64,000 nt of DNA, taken from assembly GCF_027942865.1 (NCBI RefSeq), contig NC_134515.1, positions 13,287,339-13,351,338 on the forward strand, given 5' to 3'. Shown one piece after another: positions 35,220 through 46,043 of the stretch (positions are counted from its first letter, which is position 1; the number at the start of each line of letters is the position of its first letter). The translations under genes and the position numbers were made by a program. The notes under the pieces were generated by a model. That model was given only the letters and a program-made list of their open reading frames with translations, made no database searches and was not told where the DNA came from. Source of the stretch: Odontesthes bonariensis (Eukaryota > Chordata > Actinopteri > Atheriniformes > Atherinopsidae).

Positions 35220-35619
35220 TTACTTTCTATAACACCCAGCTCCTATTTATTGTGGTTTCAAGGGTCAGAGAGAGCTTTGAAGTTTGCGTTTTCATGCGTT
35301 TCAAGCAAAATACACGAGAGTGATTAAAGAATAGAAAATTCCTACAACAACAAATCTAACCTTCATGCTTTCCTATACTGCAGTTTGGAATTTGAAAGTC
35401 TGACCACCTTCAGAAATCCTGCTTAACCTACAAAATGTACAATATTTACCAACGGATAGTGGACACCAACATGACTGATGTTTGACTTTCATTTCTTTGA
35501 ACAAGTTTTTTTTTTTTTTTTAAGACAACATGATTGTCTAATAATTAAAGTAAAAATTGCATATAGAACACATTACTCAGGCTAAAGATAATGCATCCAT
35601 TCTGTAATGTAAGATTATT

Positions 35620-35960
35620 TATTCAGTCAAATCAGTTCAGTTTTATTATATAGCACCAAATCACAACAAATTTACACACAGAAATACAGTCCCTTTCAAG
35701 CCTATTACAACCCAATTCATTGTAATACAATCAAATCTACCGAATGAAGTTCATACAAAGCCAATTAAGAAAAAGTTGCCTAGCTAAGGAAACCTAACAG
35801 ATTGCATCGAAGCTTCTCATTGATCCAACCTCCCATCCTGTTCATGAACGAGGCAACAGTGGAAAGGGAGAAAAAACTCCCTTTTAACATGAAGGAACCT
35901 CTGGCAGAACAAGACTCAGAAAGTCGCCCTGAAAGCTATAAAATATCTCGATCTACCGTG
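35620..35960 (-). repeat. Teleost interspersed repeat, minus orientation
   Basis: Reads 'cagttttattatatagcacc', 'aaatcacaacaaattt' and later 'cagtggaaagggagaaaaaa' plus 'ctcccttttaacatgaagg', wording shared by a very common teleost repeat whose tail in the other direction is 'ttgttgtgatttggcgctat'. A relic of the same tail lies at 60250-60385. The family name is not certain. Similar-looking decayed sequence may continue to about 36330. Confidence 0.75.
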
Positions 35961-36349
35961 CTTATTTAACTGCTTCTTAGCTGGTAGCCAATTACAAACA
36001 CACACAGCTAAGTGCAGATGTTAGAGACTGCTGTCCAAGTATGTAAGTACAAGTTATTTGGAAATGCAGCTTCAGCTGAGCAGGAGTAGGTCTGGATGCT
36101 CAGGAGCAACCTAGGAACCACCTAGACACAGATCTGTCATCAAACAGAAGCGGATCGAAAACCAGCGTCTGTCTACAGTAAAGCTAGTTTTCATCCTCAG
36201 AGACTGGCATGCTGCTATCTAAAAAGGCTTGCTCCAAAGTTAAGACATTTAAGCTCAACTCAAGTTTCCAGATGACAGCATAGAAGAGGAAAGAGGGTTC
36301 TAGAGGAGAACTACAAGAGAAGAGTGATATCATGCCTATAAATGTGAGG

Positions 36350-36560
36350 TATTCAGCACTAAAAGCACTCTACCATCTAACATGAAGGTGGTAGTTTCAT
36401 GCTTTGTTTTTTTCAAAATTCTTTCAACATAACCGTCGGCTCGACCACTGAAACCAGGACGCTTTGGTGTTCCAACAGGACAATGATGCTCAACACATGC
36501 CGACGATTAACGTGGAACGGATGAAGACTCAACCCGACTGAAAATAGGCAGATTGTGCAT
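36350..36560 (+). mobile_element. Tc1/mariner-like transposase relic
   Basis: The text at 36470-36520 translates as VFQQDNDAQHMPTINVERMK. This matches the FQQDND(x)xH signature around the second catalytic Asp of Tc1-type DDE transposases. Upstream, 'catgaaggtggtagtttcat' recalls the 'HGGGSxMLWG' region in a broken frame. Only a fragment is left; no terminal repeats were seen and no working transposase is possible. Confidence 0.7.
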
Positions 36561-38119
36561 CAAAAAAACTTAAATGAGCAGCGCTTCTGCCATTAAGAGT
36601 GGTCAAATATCCGACCAGAATTCTGTGTTGTCTGCTGATGGTTTCCAAAATATCTGGTCGCGGTGCAGCTTGATAAGGAACATTCAACTTAACGTTAGGC
36701 GTGCTGCATTTTCTATGTTTAGCACGTGCAGACATGTTTTACAACCAGTGTTTATTTGAGAGAAATAAACAGAAAGAAAGAAAGAAATCAGACTTCGGAA
36801 CCAAATTAATTTCTTCACAAAGGTGTCTAAATTGTACAACAATGTTGCAAAAGAAAAAGAACAACTTATTGAACGGTTTTACGGCTGAGAATCAAACATC
36901 AAAGTGTTCAGACCCAGATCAAACAGCAGAAACGGGTATGATTCCTGGTGGAGGAGCAGCACTCCACACTCAGAGCGGATGTACCGGCAGCGTCGCTCTG
37001 AGGCCGGTGCTGCTGAGTGTGTGGGATGCTGAGGTGAAGCCGCTTTTTTTCAGCCTGCGTGGGATGAAACTGGATGCTGTGGAGTTGGAAGCTGAGGGGC
37101 TGTGTGCATTTGCTTTGTGGCAAGTGGAAATCCAAGAATAAAATGGATGTTTGAGAATGACACAATCGCTTTTACATAAGTTTATTCTAAAAACATACAA
37201 CCCATGTTCGGCCCGACATGCAGCACATGCTGTCCCCTTTGCTTTCTAACCGTCTTCTCAGAATATCTGTTTTCCAGATGATCTTCCCACATCGCCTTTG
37301 TCTTATGAAACCAGCCATATTGATTCAAACACAGAAATCCTCATCATTAGCAGCAGGACTGCCATTGTGATAACCACCAGAGGCAACCTGCATCCCTTTG
37401 GTGCCTCTGTTAGCATATAGAGCAAGAGAATGTAAAAACAGGACTTAAACAAAAGATAAAAGGATAGTCTGATTAGTATTCACAGAAGTTACTTAATCAA
37501 GCCAAACCTTGAGACAATTATTCTGACACGGGAGGATTGAAAACAAGGAGGAAATAACGTTTGGTTTATTGCAGCTCTCCTTTACTGCTTTAAAAGATGT
37601 GCTTTGGGCCACTTAAAACCTTCGTTTCTTTGCCCACTGTGACCTTTGGCAGCTTGTGTGAGAAAATTCTGTAGCACAGTAGGAGGAGGAAGAGGAAGGA
37701 TGATAGTAGGAGGGTGGCTCCGACAGTGGGTGGATATGTACAGAGAACAAGACAACTTGTGTTTCTCTGACTCGGAAGAAGACTTTGTGAAAACGGACCT
37801 TTTTCTTTAACTATAATTTAGGACACTCTGTTGTTAAGCTGCTCCGTACTTTCTGTCATCACAGACAGATTGAAAACAATGAGCCCTGTTTCCCTATAAA
37901 AGGCCCTATAAAGCTCCCTATTTCTTCTATAACTGTTGTGTTTCGAGCCCCTTAAAGACCATTATGTGCGTCTATCTGCAGTGGCGGTTGAGTTTGTTTT
38001 CCATCTCTCGTTGGTGATTTTGTACCCTTTTGAGTCACTTTGTGTCTGTATAGTTGAATCTATTTCTTTATAGATGTTCTGTGTCTGCAATAATGTCACA
38101 CATCTGTGCTGCTGTTTTG
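36561..38119. other. Intergenic, no gene recognised
   Basis: Contains a GC-richer patch at 36900-37140 that lies in a 146-codon + frame (36701-37141) whose stop overlaps an AATAAA. The translation resembles nothing I know and has no splice context. From about 37960 the sequence becomes T/G-rich with recurring 'ttttgtgt', leading into the minisatellite. Confidence 0.4.
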
Positions 38120-38325
38120 CTTGTGCTCATTTTGTGTTTCTTTTACAGCAGCTCTGTCGTTTTCTTGGTGGCATTCTGTATCCTTGTGCTCATTTTGTGT
38201 TTCTTTTACAGCAGCTCTGTCGTTTTCTTGGTGGCTTTCTGTATCCTTGTGCTCATTTTGTGTTTCTTTTACAGCAGCTCTGTCGTTTTCTTGGTGGCTT
38301 TCTGTATCCTTGTGCTCATTTTGTA
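38120..38325 (+). repeat. 63-bp minisatellite, 3 full copies plus part of a fourth
   Basis: Copies start at 38120, 38183, 38246 and 38309, exactly 63 bases apart, each beginning 'cttgtgctcattttgt'. Copies differ by very few bases (for example ggcattctg against ggctttctg). Each unit contains 'gtttcttttacag', which resembles a splice acceptor. Because 63 is a multiple of three and the unit lacks stops in several frames, overlapping long ORFs arise here; these are artefacts of the repeat rather than genes. Confidence 0.97.
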
Positions 38326-39830
38326 TCCCGTTGCATTTTTTTCGTGCCTCTTGCGTGATGTTCACCTTTTGTTTCTTTTTGGTTGTTGATCGTTTGTTCT
38401 TTGTGTTTATTTTGCTTTTGTTATCAATTCACCTTTTTTTCTGTTTGGTTCTCGTAGTTTTTTTTAAGTCACTTCGAACTTTCTTTGAATTATTTTGCGT
38501 ATTTTGTTTTTTAATCCTTTTGTGGTATTTTGATTGACTAAAGAAGAAGAATGAATGAAAAGCTCTCGTTTTTTTTGTTTTTTTTCTAGCCAAAGGTTCC
38601 AGTGTTTGAAAAGTTAGTTATTTACAAGGGATTTGGATTTCTGATTTGGGAGGGCCTGACAGACAGGTGTAGGAAATGCAAAGCTTGCAGATCACATTTT
38701 TCAGCAACCAAATGTTCTGTAAGAATCAGTAATGACCAAGGAACTACAATCAACATACCAAATTTGGAGGCACATAGATGCCCCTGCCTTCAGCACAGTC
38801 ACTGCCAGATGGGGGAAACCCCTGAACAAAAGCTTTAACAAGAGATGTAAAATGATGTCGTCTGCATTCAAGAACTGAGCATGGTGAATAATAAAAGCTG
38901 CCAAAGCCCACATTGACATCACAGTAAAACTTGTGGACCAATGCATATGGCAGAACATGGTCCAACAAGAGTGAAGTGGACGGTACCGCCCACTGTAAAT
39001 GAACAGGCTTCGGGTTTTGTGGCAAGTCATCTTTATCTGTATGTTTAATGCTGAAATTGGAATGTATAAAGCTCAATATGAAGCACAGTTGCATTAGTGT
39101 TGTATGCACTGTGTGAACAAAAAGTACAACCAAAGAGAGGTGAATAAATACGAAACGCTGACAGCTCAAGAGAGTTTTAAGGCTTTTAGGAAAAATGGGC
39201 CAAGCCGACAAAGAAGAACTGTCATCACTACAAGTAGAGGCTCCGAACATCCTCAACATCCTTTAGGCCTGTTTGATAGCAACTAAGGGATCATTTGTAA
39301 TCCACGACTTTTACCCATTCAGGCCATTTTGTTCTCTCTTGTGTTAGCCATGAGACGGGGAACACTCAGCTTAGGAACAGGTGCTTTACACTGTTCATCA
39401 GCCACCTGAACAGCAGTCTTCAGGCTTTAAGTGTCTCAGTTTTACACGTGAACAAATGCTCCAAACTCAAGTTATTTTCTTTAAGTTGACATCCACAAGA
39501 TCACTTGTTGTTAAGTTAAATCACAGATTAACCAGTTGTCTGTATACATTCAAGTTTATTACATGACATATTGCAGCTTTTCATATTAAAACCACCCTTT
39601 CATCTGTTGGTACACTGCTTGGGAAAAACGACTCTACACAGAGACATTCACAATGAGTCAAAAAGGAAAGAAGGAAGTCCGTCACTGCCTACTCCACCCA
39701 GAACCGGCGGCCGGGCTCCATGTAAGATATAACTGCTGCTTCTGGTGCAATACTTGTGAAGGAATGAGCGGGAGGGAGGGTGCTGCGGGTGACGAGCCGT
39801 ATTGTGCTTTCTTTTACTCTCTGTTTCTCA
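38326..39830. other. Intergenic, no gene recognised
   Basis: T/G-rich decayed repeat text up to about 38590, then mixed sequence. A 169-codon minus frame at 38750-39259 shows no protein-like composition. Confidence 0.4.
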
Positions 39831-39831
39831 C

Positions 39832-40035
39832 CGTGTCTCACTGCTTCTCCACTCTTTCCTCCGGCGAGCAGCCGGAGACAACTAGCTCACTACGGAGAGC
39901 AACCGCCGTGCTTATATACTGCTCTATTTTTAGCCACGCGCAAGCCCAACTATTTTTAACCAATATGAGCTCATTGCTCACTTGGTGTGTCCAATGGAAT
40001 AAGAGATGGCAGAAGGAAGCTGTCCAATGGGAGGC
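39832..40035 (-). promoter_or_regulatory. Minus-strand promoter-like module: 3 CCAAT, 2 MEF2-type sites, TATA, candidate exon
   Basis: Read on the minus strand, the order is: CCAAT boxes at 40024-40028 and 39991-39995, with a third in the same + strand sense at 39960-39964; an exact MEF2-type site CTATTTTTAA (39950-39959); a second, CTATTTTTAG (39924-39933); then TATATAAG at about 39911-39918. A start near 39885 would follow, with a donor CACG/gtgaga at 39832/39831. The CCAAT boxes are 31 and 33 bases apart, about three helical turns. A GC-box-like gggggcgggtt lies just upstream (40051-40061). MEF2 sites suggest muscle, neural or immediate-early use. No downstream coding exon was recognised, so this may be an unknown or non-coding transcript. 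Confidence 0.5.
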
Positions 40036-41226
40036 CGGTAAAAGCAAGAGGGGGCGGGTTACACAAGAGCCGATTATCTGCAATGAAGCAGTCAACCAGC
40101 GGTGGAAAAGCAAAGACCTCTCACTCTGACACTTTTCTGAGACAAAAGTAATGAGCGGTATTTTCAAGCCCTTTTCCTTCACTCGCTGCCGACAAGGAAG
40201 TTGTTTACAATCGTCTCTGTCTATATTAAGAGAAAGGAGCATCTTATTGCGAGTGAGTTTTAAGCTCTTTTCAGTGATGATAAAACGCTTGCATTAAAAA
40301 CGTTAGTATTTGGCAAGAACAAATCTCCCATTTGGGAAAAAGCAAAGCAATAAACTCAGTTTACTATTCAGAAGCTGTAACTTTGCACTGATGGTGCCCA
40401 GTTTAATCAAAACCAGTCTCCAAATGGGGAAAATGTTTTGCTTCAATTGTGCATTCCCATAAGATGAATCCTCCTTTGTTCCTGTGAAGGCAAAGCACAT
40501 CCTCTCAGCTTTCTGTCTTGCTGAGATCTCATTTCATAAAGGGTTTTGTAATTTTGAACCATAACACACATCAGTGACAAGATTATAAATGGATGGGCAT
40601 AATTACACATCAATGTTTCCTTTCATGCAGATAACAGGAGTTGCAGACCAGAATATTGTGTGATGCTGAGCTCCGTACATTCACTTTTAGAGAATATCAT
40701 TGAAAGCCAGGTAGCACTTGCATGTTTTTGTTTTCATGCTGGGTAGCCCTCCAACAGCCATGTGTTTGTGGACTGCAAAGGACGAAGAAGAACGATTGAA
40801 TTGCAAGGTTGTCAGCCTCGTACATTTGAACTTTCAGCTACCCTCTGAGTGTGAAATTACTTTCACCTTAAAAACGTGTTGAATAAACAAATGGGTGACC
40901 AGGTAGCGCCAGAAGTAGAGCAACAGAAGCAATAAAATCACTGAGGAGCAAGAGCAGAATCAGCGGTGAATCACACTCAAGAGAAAACAAAATAGATTTA
41001 AAAGGTATGACATACATGACTCCTTCAAAATGTCGAGTAGCGGGTGTCAGTCGTTGTTCTAATAGACGATCTTTGATGATGACTTTGGACCGGTACAACC
41101 GGCTGCCCAGACCTCTGTCTGTGTTTTTTTTTTTTTTTGTTATGTCTTTGGATAGAGACTATGACAAGGAATGCCCCGTGGTTCTGAGTCATCAGTACAC
41201 CCACCTAATCTGTTGTTTCCAAAAGT

Positions 41227-41232
41227 TTTATT
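41227..41232 (-). terminator. Candidate minus-strand poly(A) signal
   Basis: TTTATT on the + strand, so AATAAA on the minus strand, about 210 bases beyond the stop of the orphan minus-strand exon at 41440-41573. Position and orientation fit a short 3' UTR for that exon. Confidence 0.35.
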
Positions 41233-41439
41233 TTTAGGCCCTCCGTACTGAATAACAAGGCGTAGTGGTGTATCTGTCTCTGTTGGTGGGACACAAGAGT
41301 TTGTCTGCATTACACATTTAATAAGAAAAAACAAAAAAACAACCGTCAACAAACAAAAATGCAATACCGTCTGGTTGTTGGTCGAAAGTAATTCGTATGT
41401 TTTACATATTTTTTTTTTTCACTACGAGCTACCGTTTAG

Positions 41440-41573
41440 TCACCAGGCGCGCTCTCGCCTGTCGCGCCCCCGCTCAAAAGGTTCCACATCACGAAGGGAG
41501 CGCGGAGGACGAGGAGGGTCAAATCCACTCCCTCGGATATACTCACACCACCCTGTCATAAAGTCCACCACAT
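41440..41573 (-). CDS. Orphan terminal coding exon, unidentified protein (43 codons + stop)
   Basis: On the minus strand a good acceptor, ttctctaacag, is followed by a frame entered in phase 1 that reads VVDFMTGWCEYIRGSGFDPP, then RPPRSLRDVEPFERGRDRR and ERAW, then TGA. The 134 bases are GC-rich and CpG-containing inside very AT-rich DNA, and the composition (Trp, Cys, Gly, charged and Pro-rich tail) is protein-like. A minus-strand AATAAA follows 210 bases on. I do not recognise the protein. No partner exon was found between here and 42.3 kb. It could be the last exon of a minus-strand gene starting further right, a relic of a lost gene, or chance. The same bases are open on the + strand (41375-41644), but without splice signals. 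Confidence 0.4.
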
Positions 41574-42269
41574 CTGTTAGAGAATTCAGAGTGGAACTTT
41601 TTCATTTGATTAAAGGACTAACATTTAATTTGAGAGATATTTAACCCTTATTGACTGAAAGCAAATATCACTGCAGACATCGTATCATGAAAATGTACGA
41701 TAATGCTACAGCAGTATAAATTTAAACTGTGTACAGCTGTCTATGTTATGGTCTAAAATCTACACAGGATATTAAAAGTATTTCTTAAAGTATAATTTAG
41801 CCATTACGAATAACGTCCCTTTTAAGTAGTAATGAGACACATTACAAGTATGAAGAATGAATTAAGACCTGCTTCATTCAGGAAAGACAGTTGTTGAAAG
41901 TTAAGTTGTGTCTGTACATATTACGTGGAAAATAACATTTGAATCATGAAAATATCCCAGAATGAACGTGACTACGCTCAGTTGCTAGGTTTATACCTTT
42001 GAAATTAGACTGTAATATTCAATAAACTGTTTCCCCCTATCCCTAAAAATAGTGTACAAAATTTCTACAATCTCAGTCTGACCTCTAGCTGTGCACATAT
42101 GTCACTACAAAACAAATGTGTTGAAGCAAAAGCCAGCAGTTTGTCATTAACAATGGCTGCTACTCCTCTTGTTTTGATCAAGCAGGTTTTTACTTTTATC
42201 CATTTTTATAGCTGTTAATTTTCCGTCTTTTTCCTTTTAGCGGCCAAATAATCACCTTTCAAATGTTTC

Positions 42270-42424
42270 CATGTTTATTCTCGCGAGAGTTCATAGTATC
42301 GCGTTATCTCCTTGAGCTAAGTTGGTGTGCTCTGTTGAGGTTGGTTGAAATAAACGGCAGATGGCGGCATAGTCCTACTCCTAAGTGTAGGGGCAAACGG
42401 TTTAAAAGGAAAGCTACATTTTTG
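42270..42424 (+). promoter_or_regulatory. CpG promoter with TCTCGCGAGA motif and candidate + strand untranslated exon
   Basis: TCTCGCGAGA, a palindromic motif of vertebrate housekeeping promoters that often drive both directions, sits at 42279-42288. About 70 bases later comes 'cagatggcggc', a YY1-like start-site element. A donor TTTTTG/gtaagg follows at 42424/42425. The ATG inside the YY1-like element hits a stop after three codons, so the exon would be untranslated. An additional short frame, MAATPLVLIKQ, starts at 42153 with a donor-like CAG/gttttt. No downstream exon could be tied to either. Confidence 0.4.
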
Positions 42425-42849
42425 GTAAGGTTATCTTTTTATATGTGAGTTAAACGATTTTTTTTTGGTAACCTTAAATCTGCGACGTTAACATATATAT
42501 TTTTGTAAGCTTAAACAGAACCGGAACCACTACTGACACTCAATATTTTTTTGTGAGTGAATATGTTATCTATTCACTATGAACGGGTGTTAGGGCGGTA
42601 TTATTTAACACGATAACATGTTATAGGATGAGTAGCCAGTGGAACAACTTAAGCTGTCACTCCATTGCTGTATAAGAAGGATACGAGTTTCTATCGCTCT
42701 CTGCTGTAATCAAACATGGCCTGTTATTTATGGACAATTCATTTTGGAGAGTCCCAGTCCATGCATTCAGTTCCAAAAAAAAAACATATTCCTCCATATT
42801 TTAACTTTATACACCAATAAGCCATGACAATATGACTACTTAATACTGA

Positions 42850-43090
42850 GTAAGTCCTGCTCATACTGCCAAAAGTGATCTGACCATTGAGGTTATGTAT
42901 AAAGAACATCTGAAGGTGTGCTGAAGTATTTTGTACTGGCATTCTTTGGGCCCTTTAAATTGTGTGGTGGTTTCTTTGTGGATTTGGAGGTCTGACGGAC
43001 TGCTTCAGAAGAATGTTGCCCAGTGTCAAAGTGCTTCACTTTTCCTGTCCCGGTAGTTTTAATGTTGTGGCTGAAACATTTCAACCAGTA
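42850..43090. repeat. Teleost interspersed repeat (degenerate)
   Basis: Contains 'catctgaaggtgtgctgaag' and ends 'gtagttttaatgttgtggct', both matching a frequent fish repeat whose terminus reads 'ggttttaatgttgtggctga'. It is strongly diverged; class and exact ends are unresolved. Confidence 0.6.
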
Positions 43091-45220
43091 TTAAACCCCA
43101 ATGCTTCTAATTGGCAACAGTAAATTGGACATGCTGGATCAGAAAGCAAACAAACCAAACAAACAGCCATTAACTGCTCCATTCTCTCTCATTTCATAAA
43201 ACACAAGGAATGCACAAGAGCTAATGGCAGTGGGTGTATGTTTATGTGGTTTGTAGAGAACACCAGCGGTGGGATCTGAGACCTGCCACAGCCGAAGCTT
43301 AAGTGCTAATTGACTAATTTGGGTCACTTGTTATAGAAAAAAATCAGAGGCTTTTTGTTCAAGCTAACTTGGGCGGTCATTTGTTGTAATTAACAAGCCG
43401 ACTGATGAGGTCGGCAACAAGCTTGAAATTATCCCGTCTTAATGGTCCACAGGTTTAGGAGGTCTCCGTCTGTGTGTTTTAGGACAGCCGCTGAAAGTGG
43501 CCCAAAGGTGGATTTGACATGAAGATTTTAAATTCACAGTACTGCCTACGTGTATCTGCGTTTTTTTACCCCCACTAATTCTCCTTAGAGATATGATGCA
43601 CAGAATATTCAGCAATGTGAGCCCCTGAAAGAAAAATAGACTGTACTTAAGTTAGTGTTGTTGAGTAGCTGATGAACACTTCTTTTTTGGGTCTGATTTT
43701 AAGGACAGCTTAGATTCTTACACAGTTACTATTCTTGGTTACTGTCGACCAGATGATTGTAGAACACATGCACAAGAGACAGTGCATGATGACTCAGACT
43801 CACATGCTTAAGTGATCACTGCAGCGTCGGTGTTTCTTGCGTTGCTGAACTAGTTTTGTAATTGCACGAGGCTATGTCAGAGCAACCTTTTGCACTTTGC
43901 TGTCATTTTCAAAATGTTCTAGTACTTCCTCTATTAACTTGAAGCATTAGCACGATCACAGTGTAATGCATCAGTAATCTGCTTTATCTTAATGACCGTT
44001 TCTGAACTTTCTTATCACCAATGAATAAACTAATAGAAATTAAATTTGTACTTTAAAGACAAATTGCTGCCTGCGGTGATCGACAGGTGTTCCTGGGTTT
44101 GGTGACTCTGAGTTGTTTGAAGCAGGCAGTGAGAGGTAAGCTGCCTCCACATCACCAGTGAAAATGTTGTTTAATGAATTATGCAGGATGACTGATTGTC
44201 CTTGAGCTACAATTGAATTTTCTTTTTCTCTTTACTGTCATTTAATCTTAATTTCAAAGACAGGCAGCCACGCTTACATCCTGCTATAGGTCATTTCAGC
44301 AGTGGCTGGTAGCATCCAAGGAGGAGGATTAGACTGTCTGCTAAACAGTGGAGCTACTTTTTATCTTTAATTAGGTAAATTCATCAATGAGCGGGTTTGA
44401 CTACATTGACCCTCGACCAACTTGAAGCTGCGAAGACCTGCAAACATTAGGTTAGATGACATAAACCACATCAATCATACAATTGAACTGCTTTGTTTTA
44501 TAAAATAAATATGCACTAATTATACAACAGAAAACAAGCATGGGGAATAAATCATGCATGAATCCAAAAATCCTTGGAGGGAGTATCTACTCCTTCTTTT
44601 GCACACAACCTAAATTCATTATTTATTCCGAGAATGAATAAATTGTCCCTGTTAGCCTGTGCCTGAACTCGAGCTAGTGAAAAATTCAGCCTGCGCAGAT
44701 GTACCGCAGTGAGCCGGTACATCGGTTATCATGAATATAACAGAGACAGAAAGAAGGCATTAATGATTGTATTTGGGTTAACACAGAAAATAATGAGAGC
44801 TTGAAACGGAGAGAAAGAAGGAGAGGCTTTGTTTTTGGAATGGATCGCGACAGCTTGCTCTTTGCTTTTAATGCCTGAATAAACTGCATCTCCTCTTATC
44901 AACCTGCACACAGATTCTGCTTCCTCTTCCCATAAGAGTAAAGCAAGCTGAATATTTTTTCTCAGGCATCTCAACTGTGATGTCTCTGCCAAACTTCAGA
45001 TCCATGAAATGAGCATCCTACATTGCTTCCAAACCTACTTTATTTGAGATTCCCAAACTAATAGATGTGCATATATTCAAGTATGTTTGTTTATCTATTT
45101 TAACAGTGAACTTTTTCAAGTGTTTAGACTTGCAACCAGTCAGAACGCTAACTCCAGGCTTTGTTTGTTTGCCTTGTTTTTTTGTGTGTGGCTTTTGTTG
45201 ATCTCATTGTAGTTGCTGAG
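43091..45220. other. Intergenic, no gene recognised
   Basis: AT-rich. A segment at about 44088-44136 is bounded by cag and GAGAG/gtaagc and could be a small untranslated exon, but there is no further support. No RNA gene was seen. Confidence 0.35.
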
Positions 45221-45226
45221 CTTTGT

Positions 45227-45943
45227 TATAAAAAATACTAGCGAAAGACAGAGTGACTCAGAGAGTTAAAAAAAAAAGAAAAGCCGAGAAATAGAAGAGA
45301 GGAAGTGAGGGAGAGATGTGAATAAAGATGAAAGCTGATTTGTCTGTCTCGTTTCTACTTTAACAAGCTTCCCTCAGCCGCGCATAGGCGAGCACGTCTG
45401 TGTTTGTGTGTGATGGGTGGCCACACAGACCTGGGATCTGTTTTCCCTCCGCCTTCCAGAGAGAGAAAGAGAGAAAGCACCCGCAGAGAGGGGCTGGGAC
45501 GACACTCAGAACAGTAGAGAGCTGTCAAGCTGCGTGGAGGCAGCAGAGAGACGACTTAGTCTTTTCTTGGAATACGCTCACCCCTTAAACTCTGAAGCCC
45601 ACACGCACATATTAACTCACAAACACAGAAATGGTGAAGTGTGTGTGTGTGTGAGTGCTGCTCTTAGAAAAAAAAAAAAAAACTGAATTATTTTAGGGGT
45701 CTGGACTTACTCAAGGCTGACACACTTGGACTGTGGACAGTGTATAGATTCAGCATCTTTGTGACTTGGACTTCGACTCTAAAAGGATTGAAATTGTGTT
45801 TTTTTTTACTTTTTTTTTTTTTTAAAAATACAGAAACATTTTAGCAGGTAAGACTTCACCCGAAGAAAGCCCGAGACTTTGAAGCAGTGTTTCTTGGCTG
45901 AATTTAGCAGGTTTGAACTCGCGTGCGTGTGACGAGGAGAAAG
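45227..45943 (+). promoter_or_regulatory. Semaphorin promoter and 5' UTR region (inferred)
   Basis: A TATA-like TATAAAAA at 45227-45234 is followed by purine-rich leader-like sequence up to the ATG at 45944. 'ttttagcag/gtaaga' near 45841-45848 and 'tttagcag' at 45903-45910 could form a small optional intron. The placement of the start site is inferred from distance to the coding exon alone. Confidence 0.35.
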
Positions 45944-46043
45944 ATGTATTGGCTGGTGACAGCAGTCCTGCTTTCCCACCTTGGAGCCACTTTGACGGGA
46001 GCATGGAGAGCATCTCAGCCAAGACTGCAGTTCACACACTCTG
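45944..46043 (+). CDS. Class-3 semaphorin, first coding exon (signal peptide)
   Basis: Secreted axon- and vessel-guidance ligand acting through neuropilin and plexin. The exon gives 33 codons plus one base before the donor CTCTG/gtaagt. MYWLVTAVLLSHLGATLTGA is a typical signal peptide, and the mature start WRASQPRLQFTHS has the PRLxxxxx block found at the start of class-3 semaphorins. The phase-1 end after Ser, expecting G+AR for Glu, is where SEMA3 exon 1 ends (RLxxSxKE). The LTGAW wording recalls SEMA3F, and human SEMA3F and SEMA3B lie in the same 3p21 block as RHOA and TMEM115, so a sema3f- or sema3b-type gene is likely but not proven. An upstream in-frame GTG at 45923 is not needed. The sema domain lies beyond the right edge. 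Confidence 0.65.

Larger units (their letters stand above)
32669..35240 (+). other. rhoa 3' UTR
   Basis: About 2.5 kb to the AATAAA at 35214-35219. It contains three similar segments with 'cagta.atga..acc.ctgtaaac' at about 32775, 32882 and 33096, a (CA)n tract at 33541-33573, and A-rich runs near 34639-34672. No exon-like sequence was seen. Confidence 0.65.

Noticed and set aside
38054..38537. Overlapping long ORFs on both strands
   Set aside because: They are produced by the stop-free 63-base minisatellite unit.
38750..39259. 169-codon minus-strand ORF
   Set aside because: No recognisable motif, AT-rich flanks and no promoter or poly(A) signal tied to it.
39730..39760. 'attgcac' on the minus strand, like the miR-25/92 seed
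   Set aside because: Only the seed agrees; the rest of the mature sequence and a hairpin precursor are missing.
39653..40129. 158-codon + strand ORF
   Set aside because: It runs through the GC-rich minus-strand promoter module, including its CCAAT, MEF2 and TATA sites. Composition is odd and there is no family resemblance.
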